64,000 nt of DNA from Thermoanaerobacterium xylanolyticum LX-11 (lineage in GTDB: Bacteria; Bacillota; Thermoanaerobacteria; Thermoanaerobacterales; Thermoanaerobacteraceae), in the NCBI RefSeq assembly GCF_000189775.2, contig NC_015555.1, forward strand, positions 1,313,001-1,377,000. The letters are read 5' to 3'. How positions within the stretch are numbered: position 1 is the first letter of the stretch; the number at the start of each line of letters is the position of its first letter. The notes under the pieces were generated by a model, which worked only from the letters and a program-made list of their open reading frames with translations, did not search any database and was not told the DNA's origin. Made by a program: the position numbers and the translations under genes. Shown here in pieces: positions 46,746 to 57,136 of the stretch.

Positions 46746-47762
46746 TTATTTTAAAATATTTATCCTAACCAAATCTTTATATGTAGCAAAAAGTATAAGC
46801 GCAATAAGCAACATAAAACCTATATAATGGACAAATCCTTCTTTTTCGGGATCGACAGGTTTTCCTCTAATTTTTTCTATCAGCACGAATAGAATCCTAC
46901 CACCATCTAATGCTGGAAACGGCAGTAAGTTAAACAACCCTAAATTTACGCTTATAAGTGCAGTAAATGCCATTAAATTCAGTATGCCAGATTTTGCCTC
47001 TGTGCCAATAGCTTGAACTATACCAACTGGCCCCATCAAATCATTTGTTGAAACTTTACCAGTTATTAACATGTAAAGAGATAAAATTATCATTTTTGAA
47101 AAATAAATAGTTTGTTTTACGCCGCTATCGACAGCTAATACTAAAGACCTTCGATACTGTGGTACTATACCTATCATTGGCTTTGCAGTGTTTTTGTCAA
47201 CTATCGGTATAACAGACTTTTTTAAAGTAACATTTCCCCTTTTAATTGTAAAATTTAATTTTACTCCATTGTTTGAATTTATAATGTTCTGCAATGTAGT
47301 CCAATCATTTATTTTAGTATTGTTTACCATCACTATTTCATCTCCCGGCTTTATACCAGCCTTTTCTGCAGGATAACCACTTATGGTAGAACTGACAATT
47401 GGAACTGGACTTCCAACAAAATAGAAAACCATAATTAAAATTATAAAAGTTAATAATATATTCATCAAAGGACCAGCCGCAAAAATGCCAAGCCTTGTGT
47501 ACCAAGGTTTATTGGTTACAGCTCTTTTATCATTAGACATTTCATCTTCACCTGCTAAAGCACAAAAACCACCAAAAAGCATTAATCTAAACGAATATTC
47601 TGTTTCACCATGTTTTTTTGAAAATATCTTCGGCCCAAAACCAATAGCAAATTCATTAACTTTTGTGCCAGACAATTTTGCTACTATAAAATGTCCAAAT
47701 TCATGAATCGTAACTAAAATGCCCAATACAATTACACTTATAACAACATAAAAAAATACCAC
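46746..47762 (-). CDS. rseP: RseP-type site-2 intramembrane zinc protease
   Basis: 338 residues. HEFGH near residue 20 is the zinc motif in the first transmembrane helix. NLLPFPALDGGRI supplies the third ligand (aspartate). A PDZ domain (AGIKPGDEIVMVNNTKI) sits between. Bacillus RasP, its counterpart, cleaves anti-sigma factors and division proteins. The order dxr-rseP-ispG is standard. Confidence 0.94.
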   Translation of the reverse strand: MVFFYVVISVIVLGILVTIHEFGHFIVAKLSGTKVNEFAIGFGPKIFSKKHGETEYSFRLMLFGGFCALAGEDEMSNDKRAVTNKPWYTRLGIFAAGPLMNILLTFIILIMVFYFVGSPVPIVSSTISGYPAEKAGIKPGDEIVMVNNTKINDWTTLQNIINSNNGVKLNFTIKRGNVTLKKSVIPIVDKNTAKPMIGIVPQYRRSLVLAVDSGVKQTIYFSKMIILSLYMLITGKVSTNDLMGPVGIVQAIGTEAKSGILNLMAFTALISVNLGLFNLLPFPALDGGRILFVLIEKIRGKPVDPEKEGFVHYIGFMLLIALILFATYKDLVRINILK

Positions 47763-47769
47763 TTACCTA

Positions 47770-48918
47770 TCACCTCATATATTCACGCTTAATTTTTTCC
47801 CTTATTTCTTTATCTACTTCTATTATATCATTTAATTCAGGATTAATGATGTTTTTATGATTATTCATATATTTTTCTATTATATAAGGAATATCATTAA
47901 ACGAAATTACTCTTTCTAAAAACAATTGAACTGCTACTTCATCTGCTGTATTTAAAACTGTTGTCATTGTTCCGCCTTCTTCCAATGCATCATATGCCAG
48001 TTGGAGGCATCTAAAAGTATTAACATCTGGTTTTTCAAATGATAGACTTCCAATCTTGGCAATATCTAAATATCGTACACCTTCCACGTATACCCTGTTG
48101 GGGAAATTTAAAGCGTACTGTATCGGTATCCTCATATCGGCAGTAGCCATTTCTGCAATAATGCTTCCATCAATAAACTCTACCATTGAATGGATTATGC
48201 TTTCTTTATGCACAACAACTTCTATTTTTTCTAATGGCACATCAAAAAGCCATTTAGCTTCTATTACCTCAAACCCTTTATTCATAAGTGTGGCAGAATC
48301 GATTGTTATTTTTTTGCCCATCTTCCAATTAGGATGATTTAAAGCTTCTTCAACTGTCACGGATTTTAAATCGCTTAATGTTTTTCCTCTAAAGGGTCCT
48401 CCAGATGCAGTTATAATCAATTTATTTACAAATTCTTTTTTTCCAGATTGAATACATTGGTAAATCGCATTGTGTTCACTGTCAACAGGAAATATATTTA
48501 TGTTTTTTTCAATTGCCAGTTTCTTAATTATGTGCCCACCAGTGACTAAACATTCTTTATTAGCAAGTGCAATGTTATGCCCTGTTTCAATCGCCTTTAT
48601 AGTAGGAATAAGCGCTGCTATGCCTTCAATGGCCACAACAACAGTCTGAACATTTGAAAGAGAAGCTACCTCGTTTATTCCATCATCACCAGAGAGAATC
48701 ACTGTATTAGTGTCCACAATTTCTTTTAACTTTTTTGCAGACGATTCATCCTTAACAGCAACAAATTGCGGTTTAAATTCATCAATTTGTTGCTTTATAA
48801 GATCAATATTATTATAACATGTAAGTCCTATAACACGAAATTCTTTTGATTTCCTTACCACATCAAGTGTTTGAGTTCCAATCGAACCTGTAGAACCTAA
48901 AACGACAATATTTTTCAT
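47770..48918 (-). CDS. dxr: 1-deoxy-D-xylulose-5-phosphate reductoisomerase
   Basis: Second step of the MEP isoprenoid pathway; 382 residues. NADPH site: VLGSTGSIGTQTLDVV. Active-site regions: ALANKECLVTGG, PVDSEHNAIYQC, ASGGPFRG and NHPNWKMGKKITIDSATLMNKG. Located between cdsA and rseP. Confidence 0.97.
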   Translation of the reverse strand: MKNIVVLGSTGSIGTQTLDVVRKSKEFRVIGLTCYNNIDLIKQQIDEFKPQFVAVKDESSAKKLKEIVDTNTVILSGDDGINEVASLSNVQTVVVAIEGIAALIPTIKAIETGHNIALANKECLVTGGHIIKKLAIEKNINIFPVDSEHNAIYQCIQSGKKEFVNKLIITASGGPFRGKTLSDLKSVTVEEALNHPNWKMGKKITIDSATLMNKGFEVIEAKWLFDVPLEKIEVVVHKESIIHSMVEFIDGSIIAEMATADMRIPIQYALNFPNRVYVEGVRYLDIAKIGSLSFEKPDVNTFRCLQLAYDALEEGGTMTTVLNTADEVAVQLFLERVISFNDIPYIIEKYMNNHKNIINPELNDIIEVDKEIREKIKREYMR

Positions 48919-48930
48919 GTTTAGCTCCTT

Positions 48931-49713
48931 TCATCTGTTTAAATACGTGAAAAATATGTAAATACAAGGAGATACGAAAAGAATACTATCAAATCTATCC
49001 AATATCCCGCCATGCCCAGGAATAATTTTGCTAAAATCTTTCGTGTTGCAATTTCGTTTTATAAACGACGCAAAAAGATCACCTATTTGAGCTACTATGC
49101 TGCCTATAACGCTTAAAAAGATGATATAATAATAATTTATTTCTAGCTTTCCTCTAAATAAATATGTAAACAAAAGGCACCCTAACAACGAACCTATTAC
49201 TCCACCAACCGAACCTTCAAAAGTCTTGTTAGGACTAATTGATGGACATAATTTATTTTTACCGATGCGTTTACCTATGAAATATGCAAAAGTATCTGTC
49301 AGCCAAGAAATGATAAATATAAGCCATACAAGCAAGTAACCGTCTTTAATATCCCTTATTTTCCCTATGTACGAGAAAAAAATGACATATATGATTCCCA
49401 TAATTGTTATGGAAGTATCTTTCAAATTATATCTATGAAGTACAACTGGGATAGAAAATATTACTACAGACAAAATCACAAAAAGATCTATAGAATCATA
49501 GGTATAGCCAAAAATATAAAAAAATAAAACAGCCACATAGCCCATAAAATTTATAGGCTTTATTTCTGTATTTTTAAACACCGCGTAAAACTCGTACAAT
49601 CCAATAAGACTGATAGCTACTAAAAAAAGCCTAAGATACCAGCCCCCCATGATTAATGCCGCAAAAACCAAAGGAAGCCCTATTACCGCACTAAATATCC
49701 TTTTTTTTAACAT
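48931..49713 (-). CDS. cdsA: Phosphatidate cytidylyltransferase
   Basis: Multi-pass membrane enzyme forming CDP-diacylglycerol, the substrate of PgsA at 19575. 260 residues with about eight hydrophobic helices. The signature is in PNKTFEGSVGG and FSKIIPGHGGILDRFDSI. It follows uppS by 17 bases. Confidence 0.95.
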   Translation of the reverse strand: MLKKRIFSAVIGLPLVFAALIMGGWYLRLFLVAISLIGLYEFYAVFKNTEIKPINFMGYVAVLFFYIFGYTYDSIDLFVILSVVIFSIPVVLHRYNLKDTSITIMGIIYVIFFSYIGKIRDIKDGYLLVWLIFIISWLTDTFAYFIGKRIGKNKLCPSISPNKTFEGSVGGVIGSLLGCLLFTYLFRGKLEINYYYIIFLSVIGSIVAQIGDLFASFIKRNCNTKDFSKIIPGHGGILDRFDSILFVSPCIYIFFTYLNR

Positions 49714-49730
49714 AGATTCAACTCCTTAAT

Positions 49731-50492
49731 TCATATGCCACCAAAACGTCTATTTCGCTTTTGGTAATCAAATATAGCCTGTAAAAGGTGCTTTTTTTCA
49801 AAATCTGGCCATAAGACATCAGAAAACCATAATTCGGAGTATGCAGACTGCCAAAGCATAAAATTGCTAATTCGCAATTCTCCGCTTGGTCTTATAATCA
49901 AATCAGGGTCTGGTTGTCCTGATGTATATAAATTATCAGCAATAACATTTTCATCAATGTCATTTAAATCAATTTTGCCGCTCAATAAAGAACTGCCTAT
50001 CATTTTAAATGCTCTAACTATTTCACTTCTACCACCATAATTTAAGGCAATATTTAAAGTAAGACCAGTATTGTTTTTAGTTATTTCCTCGGACTCTTTT
50101 ATCTTGATTCTACATTTTTCAGGTATCATTGATAAATCGCCAATAAAGTTTAATTTCACATTGTTTTCATTCAATTCATTTACTTCGCGACCTAAATACT
50201 CTATAAGTAAGTCCATCAATCCATTAACTTCATCTACAGGCCTTTTCCAATTTTCTGTCGAAAATGCGTATAAAGTCAGATACTTAATTCCGATTTCAGA
50301 TGATGCTTTAACAATTCGCCTTACAGCTTCCATACCAGCCCTATGTCCAAGTGTTCTTATGAAACCTCTCTTTTTCGCCCATCTACCATTTCCATCCATT
50401 ATTATTGCCACATGCTTTGGAACATTGTTTTTATCAAGTTTTTTCTCTATCTCCTCATCAAAATTTTTTTGTCGTTTTTTGATAAACCCCAT
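49731..50492 (-). CDS. uppS: Isoprenyl (undecaprenyl diphosphate) transferase
   Basis: Cis-prenyltransferase of 253 residues. Motifs: [42 protein letters not shown] and [14 protein letters not shown]. It makes the lipid carrier for wall synthesis. It begins after the small ORF and hairpin at 50521-50540. Confidence 0.96.
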   Translation of the reverse strand: MGFIKKRQKNFDEEIEKKLDKNNVPKHVAIIMDGNGRWAKKRGFIRTLGHRAGMEAVRRIVKASSEIGIKYLTLYAFSTENWKRPVDEVNGLMDLLIEYLGREVNELNENNVKLNFIGDLSMIPEKCRIKIKESEEITKNNTGLTLNIALNYGGRSEIVRAFKMIGSSLLSGKIDLNDIDENVIADNLYTSGQPDPDLIIRPSGELRISNFMLWQSAYSELWFSDVLWPDFEKKHLLQAIFDYQKRNRRFGGI

Positions 50493-50520
50493 TAAATTTC
50501 CTCCTTATAATATGGGCAAT

Positions 50521-50540
50521 ACCCCCTCATGTGAGGGGGT
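50521..50540 (-). repeat. Nine-base hairpin between the small ORF and uppS
   Basis: Stem ACCCCCTCA / TGAGGGGGT with a two-base centre. It overlaps the last base of the small ORF's stop. No U-run follows in the minus transcript, so it may tune uppS rather than end transcription. Confidence 0.55.
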
Positions 50541-50716
50541 TAAAATTCAGCTACTATAACTGATAATATACCATCTTCAAACATCGTTTTTAAGACGCGT
50601 CTCTGATATCCTCTATATTTTTTAGTAGGCTTGGTAAATATTATATTGTATTGAACATTATTTTTTTCTAAAATCTTCTTAGCCGCTTCAATATCGTATC
50701 CAATAATATCGATCAA
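50540..50716 (-). CDS. Small PASTA-like protein between frr and uppS
   Basis: 58-codon frame starting TTG at 50716, inside the frr stop (TTGA overlap), and ending TAA at 50540. It reads (M)[19 protein letters not shown], then [16 protein letters not shown], then [13 protein letters not shown]. The pattern (IIG, EAA-K-ILE, a basic middle, G-LSVIVA) resembles one PASTA domain as found in penicillin-binding proteins and serine/threonine kinases. AAGGAG is 11 bases upstream. No signal peptide is visible. Its location among envelope-lipid genes is notable. The PASTA assignment is by eye. Confidence 0.65.
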   Translation of the reverse strand: MIDIIGYDIEAAKKILEKNNVQYNIIFTKPTKKYRGYQRRVLKTMFEDGILSVIVAEF

Positions 50717-51267
50717 ATCTCCATTATCTCCTTTTCCTTCTGCTCCAAAATTTTGTCTATTTCCTTAATATACTTATCCGTAAGTTTTTGTACATTTTCT
50801 TCGCTTTTTAATTTTTCATCTTCCGAAATCTCACCATTTTTATCCATCTTTTTAATAGCATCATTGGCATCTCTTCTAATCTGCCTCACTGCGACCTTAG
50901 CTTCTTCACCTTTTTTATGAACTAATTTAACAAGCTCTTTCCTTCTCTCTTCTGTCAAATCAGGAAAAACTAATCTGATTATTTTGCCATCAGAAGTAGG
51001 ATTAATGTTTAAATCTGATTTTTGAATTGCTTTTTCAATTTCAGATATTTTGGATGTGTCCCACGGTTGAATAATTATAATCTTTGGTTCTGGTGCCGTA
51101 ATTGTTGCTAACTTATTTATTGGAGTCATGGTACCATAGTAGTCAATTGATATTCTGTCTAAAAGTGCAGGATTAGCCCTGCCAGCCCTTATAGACATCA
51201 ATTCATTTTTTAAAACTGCAATTGACTTTTTCATTTTTTCTTCAGTGCTTTTTAACAAATCATCCAT
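50713..51267 (-). CDS. frr: Ribosome recycling factor
   Basis: 184 residues, standard length. Contains [37 protein letters not shown]-like [18 protein letters not shown] and [14 protein letters not shown]. It splits post-termination ribosomes with EF-G. It begins 2 bases after pyrH. Confidence 0.97.
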   Translation of the reverse strand: MDDLLKSTEEKMKKSIAVLKNELMSIRAGRANPALLDRISIDYYGTMTPINKLATITAPEPKIIIIQPWDTSKISEIEKAIQKSDLNINPTSDGKIIRLVFPDLTEERRKELVKLVHKKGEEAKVAVRQIRRDANDAIKKMDKNGEISEDEKLKSEENVQKLTDKYIKEIDKILEQKEKEIMEI

Positions 51268-51269
51268 CG

Positions 51270-51989
<720 letters not shown>

Positions 51990-51997
51990 TCATTTTA

Positions 51998-52026
51998 TTA
52001 TTCTATAAAAATATTAAAAATCCTTC
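51998..52026 (-). promoter_or_regulatory. Sigma-H-like promoter of pyrH
   Basis: Minus strand: GAAGGATTT (52018-52026) and ATAGAATAA (51998-52006), 11-base spacer. It shares nearly all bases with the spoVS promoter, including the T-rich spacer. Confidence 0.6.
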
Positions 52027-52039
52027 ATGAAAACTATTA

Positions 52040-52067
52040 AAAATAGGACACAACCGTGTCCTATTTT
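52040..52067 (-). terminator. Terminator after tsf
   Basis: Twelve-base stem (52040-52051 with 52056-52067), four-base loop, U-run after the 3' arm. It lies 17 bases past the tsf stop. Confidence 0.88.
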
Positions 52068-52083
52068 GGTTGCCTATTTAATT

Positions 52084-52701
52084 TTATTCTTCTTCTTGAG
52101 AATTTTCAATACCTTCTCCTCTTTCAAATCTCACAAATCTTCTTATTATTATATTTTCACCAAGTTTAGCAATCAATTCATTTAATAAGTCTTTTATCGT
52201 CTTGCTATCATCTCTTATATACAATTGTTCTAATAGGCAATTTTCTTTATAGAATTTTTCGAGTCTTCCTTCAATTATTCTGTCAATCACTTGAGCTGGT
52301 TTACCTTCATTTAATGATTGTGCCTTTAAAATTTCCCTTTCTTTTTCAATAACTTCTTGTGGTACATCTTCTCTTTTTATGTACTGCGGATTTGCTGCAG
52401 CGATTTGCATGCATATTTCTTTTACAAAAGTTTTAAAATCATCTGTATTGGCGACAAAATCTGTTTCACAATTTACTTCAACAAGAACACCAATTCTGCC
52501 ACCACCATGAATGTACGATTCTACTAATCCTTCATTTGCAACTCTGCCAGCCTTTTTAGCAGCGGCTGCTAATCCTCTTTCTCTTAATATATCAATTGCT
52601 TTTTCAATATCACCATTAGAATCAGTAAGCGCTCTTTTGCAATCCATCATGCCTGCCCCAGTACGCTCTCTAAGTTCTTTAACTTGTTGTGCAGAAATCA
52701 T
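52084..52701 (-). CDS. tsf: Elongation factor Ts
   Basis: 205 residues, the short Firmicute/Thermus form. UBA-like N-terminus ([21 protein letters not shown]) and the core [15 protein letters not shown]. It reloads EF-Tu with GTP. It follows rpsB and ends at a strong terminator. Confidence 0.97.
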   Translation of the reverse strand: MISAQQVKELRERTGAGMMDCKRALTDSNGDIEKAIDILRERGLAAAAKKAGRVANEGLVESYIHGGGRIGVLVEVNCETDFVANTDDFKTFVKEICMQIAAANPQYIKREDVPQEVIEKEREILKAQSLNEGKPAQVIDRIIEGRLEKFYKENCLLEQLYIRDDSKTIKDLLNELIAKLGENIIIRRFVRFERGEGIENSQEEE

Positions 52702-52730
52702 ATAATCTTACCTCCATCCTAATATAATTT

Positions 52731-52757
52731 ATGGTAAGGATGAAAATTCCTTACCAT
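52731..52757 (-). repeat. Hairpin between rpsB and tsf
   Basis: Ten-base arms (52731-52740 and 52748-52757) with a seven-base loop and no U-run. It may partially attenuate tsf or stabilise the rpsB transcript. Confidence 0.5.
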
Positions 52758-52763
52758 TCAAAA

Positions 52764-53471
52764 TTACTCTTCAACCGCAGTTAATTGTTCACCCTGTTTA
52801 GCCTCAATTACAGCATCAGCTATTTTTGAAGCTATTAATTTTACCGCACGAATCGCATCATCGTTGCCCGGTATAGGATAATCTACTTCTTCAGGATCAC
52901 AATTTGTATCAACAATTGCAACGATAGGAATATCGAGATTTTTAGCTTCAGCGATGGCAATTGCTTCTTTCTTAGGATCAACCACAAAAAGTACCGATGG
53001 AAGACTATTCATGTTTTCTATTCCACCTAAATACTTTTGAAGTTTTTCCTTTTCTTTTCTAAGCTTTATAACCTCTTTTTTGGGTAAAACTTCAAATGTG
53101 CCATCCTCTTCCATCTTCTTTAACTCTTTAAGTCTTTCAACCCTGCTTCTAATTGTCTTGTAATTTGTCAACATTCCGCCAAGCCATCTTTGATTTACAT
53201 AGTACATTCCGCATCTTTCTGCTTCTTCTTTAACAGAATCCTGGGCTTGTTTCTTTGTACCTACAAATAAGACAGTACCATCATTCGAAACAACCTCTTT
53301 TATAAAATCGTATGCTTCCTCTATCTTTTTTACCGTTTTTTGAAGATCTATAATATATATTCCATTTCTCTCGGTAAAAATATAAGGAGCCATCTTAGGA
53401 TTCCATCTTCTTGTTTGATGACCGAAATGTACACCTGCTTCTAATAATTGTTTCATTGATATAACTGACAT
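52764..53471 (-). CDS. rpsB: 30S ribosomal protein S2
   Basis: 235 residues. Conserved segments: [36 protein letters not shown] and [11 protein letters not shown]-like [20 protein letters not shown]. The SD is AGGAGGTG. It has its own promoter and structured leader, separating it from the flagellar operon upstream. Confidence 0.98.
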   Translation of the reverse strand: MSVISMKQLLEAGVHFGHQTRRWNPKMAPYIFTERNGIYIIDLQKTVKKIEEAYDFIKEVVSNDGTVLFVGTKKQAQDSVKEEAERCGMYYVNQRWLGGMLTNYKTIRSRVERLKELKKMEEDGTFEVLPKKEVIKLRKEKEKLQKYLGGIENMNSLPSVLFVVDPKKEAIAIAEAKNLDIPIVAIVDTNCDPEEVDYPIPGNDDAIRAVKLIASKIADAVIEAKQGEQLTAVEE

Positions 53472-53563
53472 ATTCTCACCTCCTGGTTATTCCTCCGTTC
53501 AAGTCATCTCACAAAACAACCATTATGGCACCAGTTTTATGATCTTTGAACGTGTGTTATCCA
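53472..53563 (-). promoter_or_regulatory. Structured rpsB leader
   Basis: About 92 bases. CGTTCAA (53496-53502) pairs with TTGAACG (53546-53552), enclosing a smaller AAAAC/GTTTT hairpin, and the outer stem ends just before GGAGG sequences. Leader regulation by S2 is known in other bacteria; here it is inferred. Confidence 0.5.
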
Positions 53564-53569
53564 CTGATT

Positions 53570-53598
53570 AATATATTATATTATGATATTTTTGTCAA
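53570..53598 (-). promoter_or_regulatory. Sigma-A promoter of rpsB-tsf
   Basis: Minus strand: -35 TTGACA (53593-53598), 17-base spacer, -10 TATATT (53570-53575). It starts 8 bases past the preceding stop. Confidence 0.85.
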
Positions 53599-53605
53599 TA
53601 CGATT

Positions 53606-53878
53606 TTAAATTTTTATATCCACATGCCCTAATAAAAATTTTTTTCTTTCTTTTTGAGATGATTTCCCTTCCATTCTATTTTTATCTTTCTTAGTTGACA
53701 ATTTATTTGATTCGTTGATTTTGTTTGTCCTGCTTTTTTTTATCTCATTTTCATTATTTATCATCTCCATGAATTGACCAACAAATACATCTGGTCTTTG
53801 AATTTCAATCTGTTTTATATTACTTACATCCACCATTTTAGGAATTGCTACCTGTAAATCTATCGGATTTACCGACAT
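53606..53878 (-). CDS. Small unknown protein at the end of the flagellar operon
   Basis: About 90 residues. The N-terminal third (SVNPIDLQVAIPKMVDVSNI) is hydrophobic-patterned; the rest is highly charged with many K, E and N, probably disordered or coiled. No signal or membrane helix is visible. GGGGGA sits 6 bases before the ATG at 53878. It follows fapA by 12 bases in the sigD-fapA tail, where Bacillus carries ylxL-swrB type genes. I do not recognise its function. Confidence 0.7.
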   Translation of the reverse strand: MSVNPIDLQVAIPKMVDVSNIKQIEIQRPDVFVGQFMEMINNENEIKKSRTNKINESNKLSTKKDKNRMEGKSSQKERKKFLLGHVDIKI

Positions 53879-53890
53879 ATACATTCCCCC

Positions 53891-55252
53891 TTACCCTATT
53901 GGCAATATGTCTATATCCGCACCATTTCTCATAAAAGTAACATATTTTACAGGCTCTTTTATCTTTCTAGATACATCGTCTATAGTTATTTTTGTTCCCG
54001 GATAAACCGTATCATATACTTTAATTATACCAAATGATTCATCATTATTTGAATTTAATTCTCTATATTCATCCAACAAGGACTTATTCTCAGCTTCCAA
54101 CTGTAACAAAGACTTAAGAGTTTTTTCATAAATGGCTCTTTTATCATCCGGCACACCTAATTTCGTTAAATATGAAACGATTTTATTTAATCCGTCTATG
54201 GATTTTTCATTTTCAGATATTTTTTTAGATATTTCTTCTTTTCTCTTTCTCTTTTCAGGTGGTTCTCCGACTATTAACTCAGTATGTACAAACATTTTAG
54301 AACCAACGTTTATTGCTTCTATTTCTCGTGTTGCTATAACTACACTGCCAACGATTACACCTTTGTTTCCAATTAACTTAACACAACTATTTGTCTTCAC
54401 TGTGCTGTACATTATGGCTTCACTTACGACATCATCTTCAGCTATTACTTCACAATTTTGTAAATACTTCGATACAACTTTCCCCCCTGAGATAATTTTT
54501 GCCTTACCATTGCCTTGAATGCCTTTATGAATTATTACATTTCCTTTCGCAGATATTGTAGAACCTTCTACAACACCATATATTTCCACATCTCCATCGC
54601 TTTCTATCTTATAACCAGAACTTATGTTGTTATAGATTTTAATGCTTGCAAAAGTTCTGACATTTCCTGTCGAAGCATTGACATCTTTTAACTCAATTAT
54701 AGGATTTACATTTACTTTTTGATCTTTTTTAGAAATATGTCCATCAATAGAGGAATAAAGACATCCATCATTAATATATGTGTTTTTGCCTAATGGCAAT
54801 TTTGCTTCTTTGCCTTTATTTGCTTTGACTATTTCTCCATTTACGTTCATACCGTCTATACCGTCTTCAGGATCTACCTTTCGGGCTATGATTTCATCCT
54901 TTTTCACACTTTTAAATATTTGCAGCTCTTTATAATCCACTCTTCCATCTTCAAGCACTTTTGGTTCAGCATTGCTCTCAAAATCGATTAAATACTCAAC
55001 ACGTCCATCTTTCCCATTTATAGGCTTTTTACCTTGTGCAATTAAATAACGTTCGTTAATATTGGGGGACTTGCAAATTTTATCGATGACATTTTCAATT
55101 ATCCCAAAAACTACGTTATGAGATCTTAAAAGCTCGTAAATATTATCTTTATTCAAAACAATACCATCGTTTGAAATATTTTCAACTATTAAAAATGCGG
55201 CCATTTTGTCCGACGATATTTCCAATTTGCAAGAATATTTTAAATCACACAT
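53891..55252 (-). CDS. FapA (DUF342) polymer-forming protein
   Basis: 453 residues. A polar N-terminal part with LIAQGKKPINGKDGRVEYL and DPEDGIDGMNVNGEIV is followed by a right-handed beta-helix of repeated V/I-x-G units (DGDVEIYGVVEGSTISAKGN). A coiled coil (about 325-385) and a small C-terminal strand region complete it. This is the flagellar assembly protein A family, common beside sigD. The role in flagella is not well defined. Confidence 0.85.
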   Translation of the reverse strand: MCDLKYSCKLEISSDKMAAFLIVENISNDGIVLNKDNIYELLRSHNVVFGIIENVIDKICKSPNINERYLIAQGKKPINGKDGRVEYLIDFESNAEPKVLEDGRVDYKELQIFKSVKKDEIIARKVDPEDGIDGMNVNGEIVKANKGKEAKLPLGKNTYINDGCLYSSIDGHISKKDQKVNVNPIIELKDVNASTGNVRTFASIKIYNNISSGYKIESDGDVEIYGVVEGSTISAKGNVIIHKGIQGNGKAKIISGGKVVSKYLQNCEVIAEDDVVSEAIMYSTVKTNSCVKLIGNKGVIVGSVVIATREIEAINVGSKMFVHTELIVGEPPEKRKRKEEISKKISENEKSIDGLNKIVSYLTKLGVPDDKRAIYEKTLKSLLQLEAENKSLLDEYRELNSNNDESFGIIKVYDTVYPGTKITIDDVSRKIKEPVKYVTFMRNGADIDILPIG

Positions 55253-55277
55253 ATAAATGCCCCCAAATTTTTATTAG

Positions 55278-56018
55278 TTACAGCAAGTCACTTAGCTTTT
55301 CCTTTAACTTTTTTATGGCTTTTGAATGAATTTGTGATATTCTAGATTCCGTCAATCCCATTATTTTACTAATTTCTTTATAGTTCAAATCCTCATAGTA
55401 ATACAATGAAATAATCAATCTTTCTTTTTCCTGTAGCGTATCAATAGCCTTAGAAATATTCTGCTTCAAGTCAAACATCATTACTTCATTTTCAGGATTT
55501 GTAACTTCGTTGTCTGTAATTGAAGTAATTTTCAAATTGTTCTCAATCACTTCATCTAAAGAACTTATGTAACCCGCATTCATATAACTTAAAGTCTTTA
55601 AAACGTCATTTTTTGATAACTTTGTTGCCTCCATAATTTCTTCAATAGTAGGTTCTCTTTTGTATTCCTGTTCTAATTGTTCAATTGTTTTTTCAATGCT
55701 TTTATATCGTTTTTTTAGACTTCTCGGAATCCAGTCTTTTTTTCTTAAATAATCAATTATCTCTCCCTTTATTCTTATCGACGCATATGTCTCAAACTTT
55801 ACACCCTTTGAAACATCATATTTATTAACTGCATCGATTAACCCAATCATTCCTTGGCTTATAAGATCATCAGTATCTTCTTTGCTTAATTCTGACAAGC
55901 AAATTCTCTTGACTATATGCTTAACAAGTGGCATATATTTGATTATGATGTCTTCCTTGGAACTTCCGTCTTTTTGCTTTTCATATTTATCCCATAAGTC
56001 TTGTTCGAGTAGAGACAT
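55278..56018 (-). CDS. sigD: FliA/WhiG-type sigma-28 factor
   Basis: 246 residues with sigma regions 2 (DLISQGMIGLIDAVNKYD, FETYASIRIKGEIIDYLR), 3 and 4 (LIISLYYYEDLNYKEISKIMGLTE). It lacks region 1, as in flagellar sigma factors. It directs late flagellar and chemotaxis genes. It lies after cheD, as in Bacillus (cheD-sigD). Confidence 0.94.
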   Translation of the reverse strand: MSLLEQDLWDKYEKQKDGSSKEDIIIKYMPLVKHIVKRICLSELSKEDTDDLISQGMIGLIDAVNKYDVSKGVKFETYASIRIKGEIIDYLRKKDWIPRSLKKRYKSIEKTIEQLEQEYKREPTIEEIMEATKLSKNDVLKTLSYMNAGYISSLDEVIENNLKITSITDNEVTNPENEVMMFDLKQNISKAIDTLQEKERLIISLYYYEDLNYKEISKIMGLTESRISQIHSKAIKKLKEKLSDLL

Positions 56019-56040
56019 TTTTAAACATTCCTTTCCTACC

Positions 56041-56529
56041 CTAAATAAATTTTACACCATGTCCGATTGTTTTAATTAACAGCTTGCCACTTTCGCAGTC
56101 AAATTCAATTGTACGACCATAATTACCACCTGTATCTTCTGAAACCAATGGTATGTTTAAAGACGATAAAACTTCTTTAGTAGCAATTACATTGCGGGCA
56201 CCTATATTCATAATATCCAAGTTTGCCTTTGTTGCAAACATTTGAGCGCCACCTGCTATTTTACTTATTATGTACTTTCTGTCAGCACCTAACTCTAACA
56301 TCATATCTATCAATGCTGTGATACCTGTATCGGCAAATTTAAGTTTATTTGAGTTGTTTTTACTTTGATCGCTATATGGCAACATAATGTGGACAAGCCC
56401 AGATATTTTACTTACTTTGTCATATAGGACAATACCCACACATGACCCAAGACCGACTGTAACCAATTTGCTTGGACACTTTGCAACTCTTGCATCGGCC
56501 ATTCCTACTCTAAATGTAAAATTATCCAT
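56041..56529 (-). CDS. cheD: Chemoreceptor glutamine deamidase CheD
   Basis: 162 residues. The catalytic cysteine and histidine are in VGLGSCVGIVLYD and GLVHIMLPYS, with a threonine region after them. It deamidates receptor glutamines and, with CheC, controls CheY-P. It overlaps cheC by 8 bases. Confidence 0.95.
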   Translation of the reverse strand: MDNFTFRVGMADARVAKCPSKLVTVGLGSCVGIVLYDKVSKISGLVHIMLPYSDQSKNNSNKLKFADTGITALIDMMLELGADRKYIISKIAGGAQMFATKANLDIMNIGARNVIATKEVLSSLNIPLVSEDTGGNYGRTIEFDCESGKLLIKTIGHGVKFI

Positions 56530-57136
56530 CTAATTCAACTCCAAGTGCGTTAAGTATTTTATCAAATGATTCTATATCAGGTATAAGAAAGAAATCGCCT
56601 TTTATTAATTTATTTCCTTCAAAAAACTCTGTCTCAATAAACAAAATTTTATCAGATAATTCACTAAATTTAATCGCAGGAACACTTAATATAGCACCTG
56701 CCATATCAATGCTGATTGCAGGAGGTGATATTTTCATGTCCAAATTTGTCAATGTAGACAGCGAAGACACATAACTCCCTGCCATAATATTGCCTATTTC
56801 TTCTAATGCTGATTTTTCGATTTCTGTAAATTCATCGCCAACATTGACTCCCATCAAATATTGAATCAAATAAGAAGCACTTTCAATATCTAAAGAAAAT
56901 AAAATATTGCCATTCACACTTCCTTCAAGATCAAAATATATTCCCACAATAATAGTGTCGGCAAGTCCAAATATATCCTGTACTTCGTTTAATTCCATCA
57001 GTCGTACAGTAGGGATTTTCATATCTATTTTTTTGCCTATCAAAGATGCTAAAGCTGTTATAGCGTTTCCTGAGCCTATATTTCCAAGCTCTTTAAGTAC
57101 ATCGATGTATGTCTCATTTATCTTATTTATATTCAT
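56522..57136 (-). CDS. cheC: CheY-P phosphatase CheC
   Basis: 204 residues with the duplicated phosphatase motif: LKELGNIGSGNAITAL and LEEIGNIMAGSYVSSL (E-x2-N). It dephosphorylates CheY-P and partners with CheD. Its start overlaps the cheW stop by 4 bases. Confidence 0.94.
   Translation of the reverse strand: MNINKINETYIDVLKELGNIGSGNAITALASLIGKKIDMKIPTVRLMELNEVQDIFGLADTIIVGIYFDLEGSVNGNILFSLDIESASYLIQYLMGVNVGDEFTEIEKSALEEIGNIMAGSYVSSLSTLTNLDMKISPPAISIDMAGAILSVPAIKFSELSDKILFIETEFFEGNKLIKGDFFLIPDIESFDKILNALGVELDG

Noticed and set aside
53607-53640. AT-only ten-base inverted repeat as terminator of the flagellar operon
   Set aside because: Stem made of A/T pairs only, inside the coding end of the small gene, and no U-run follows.
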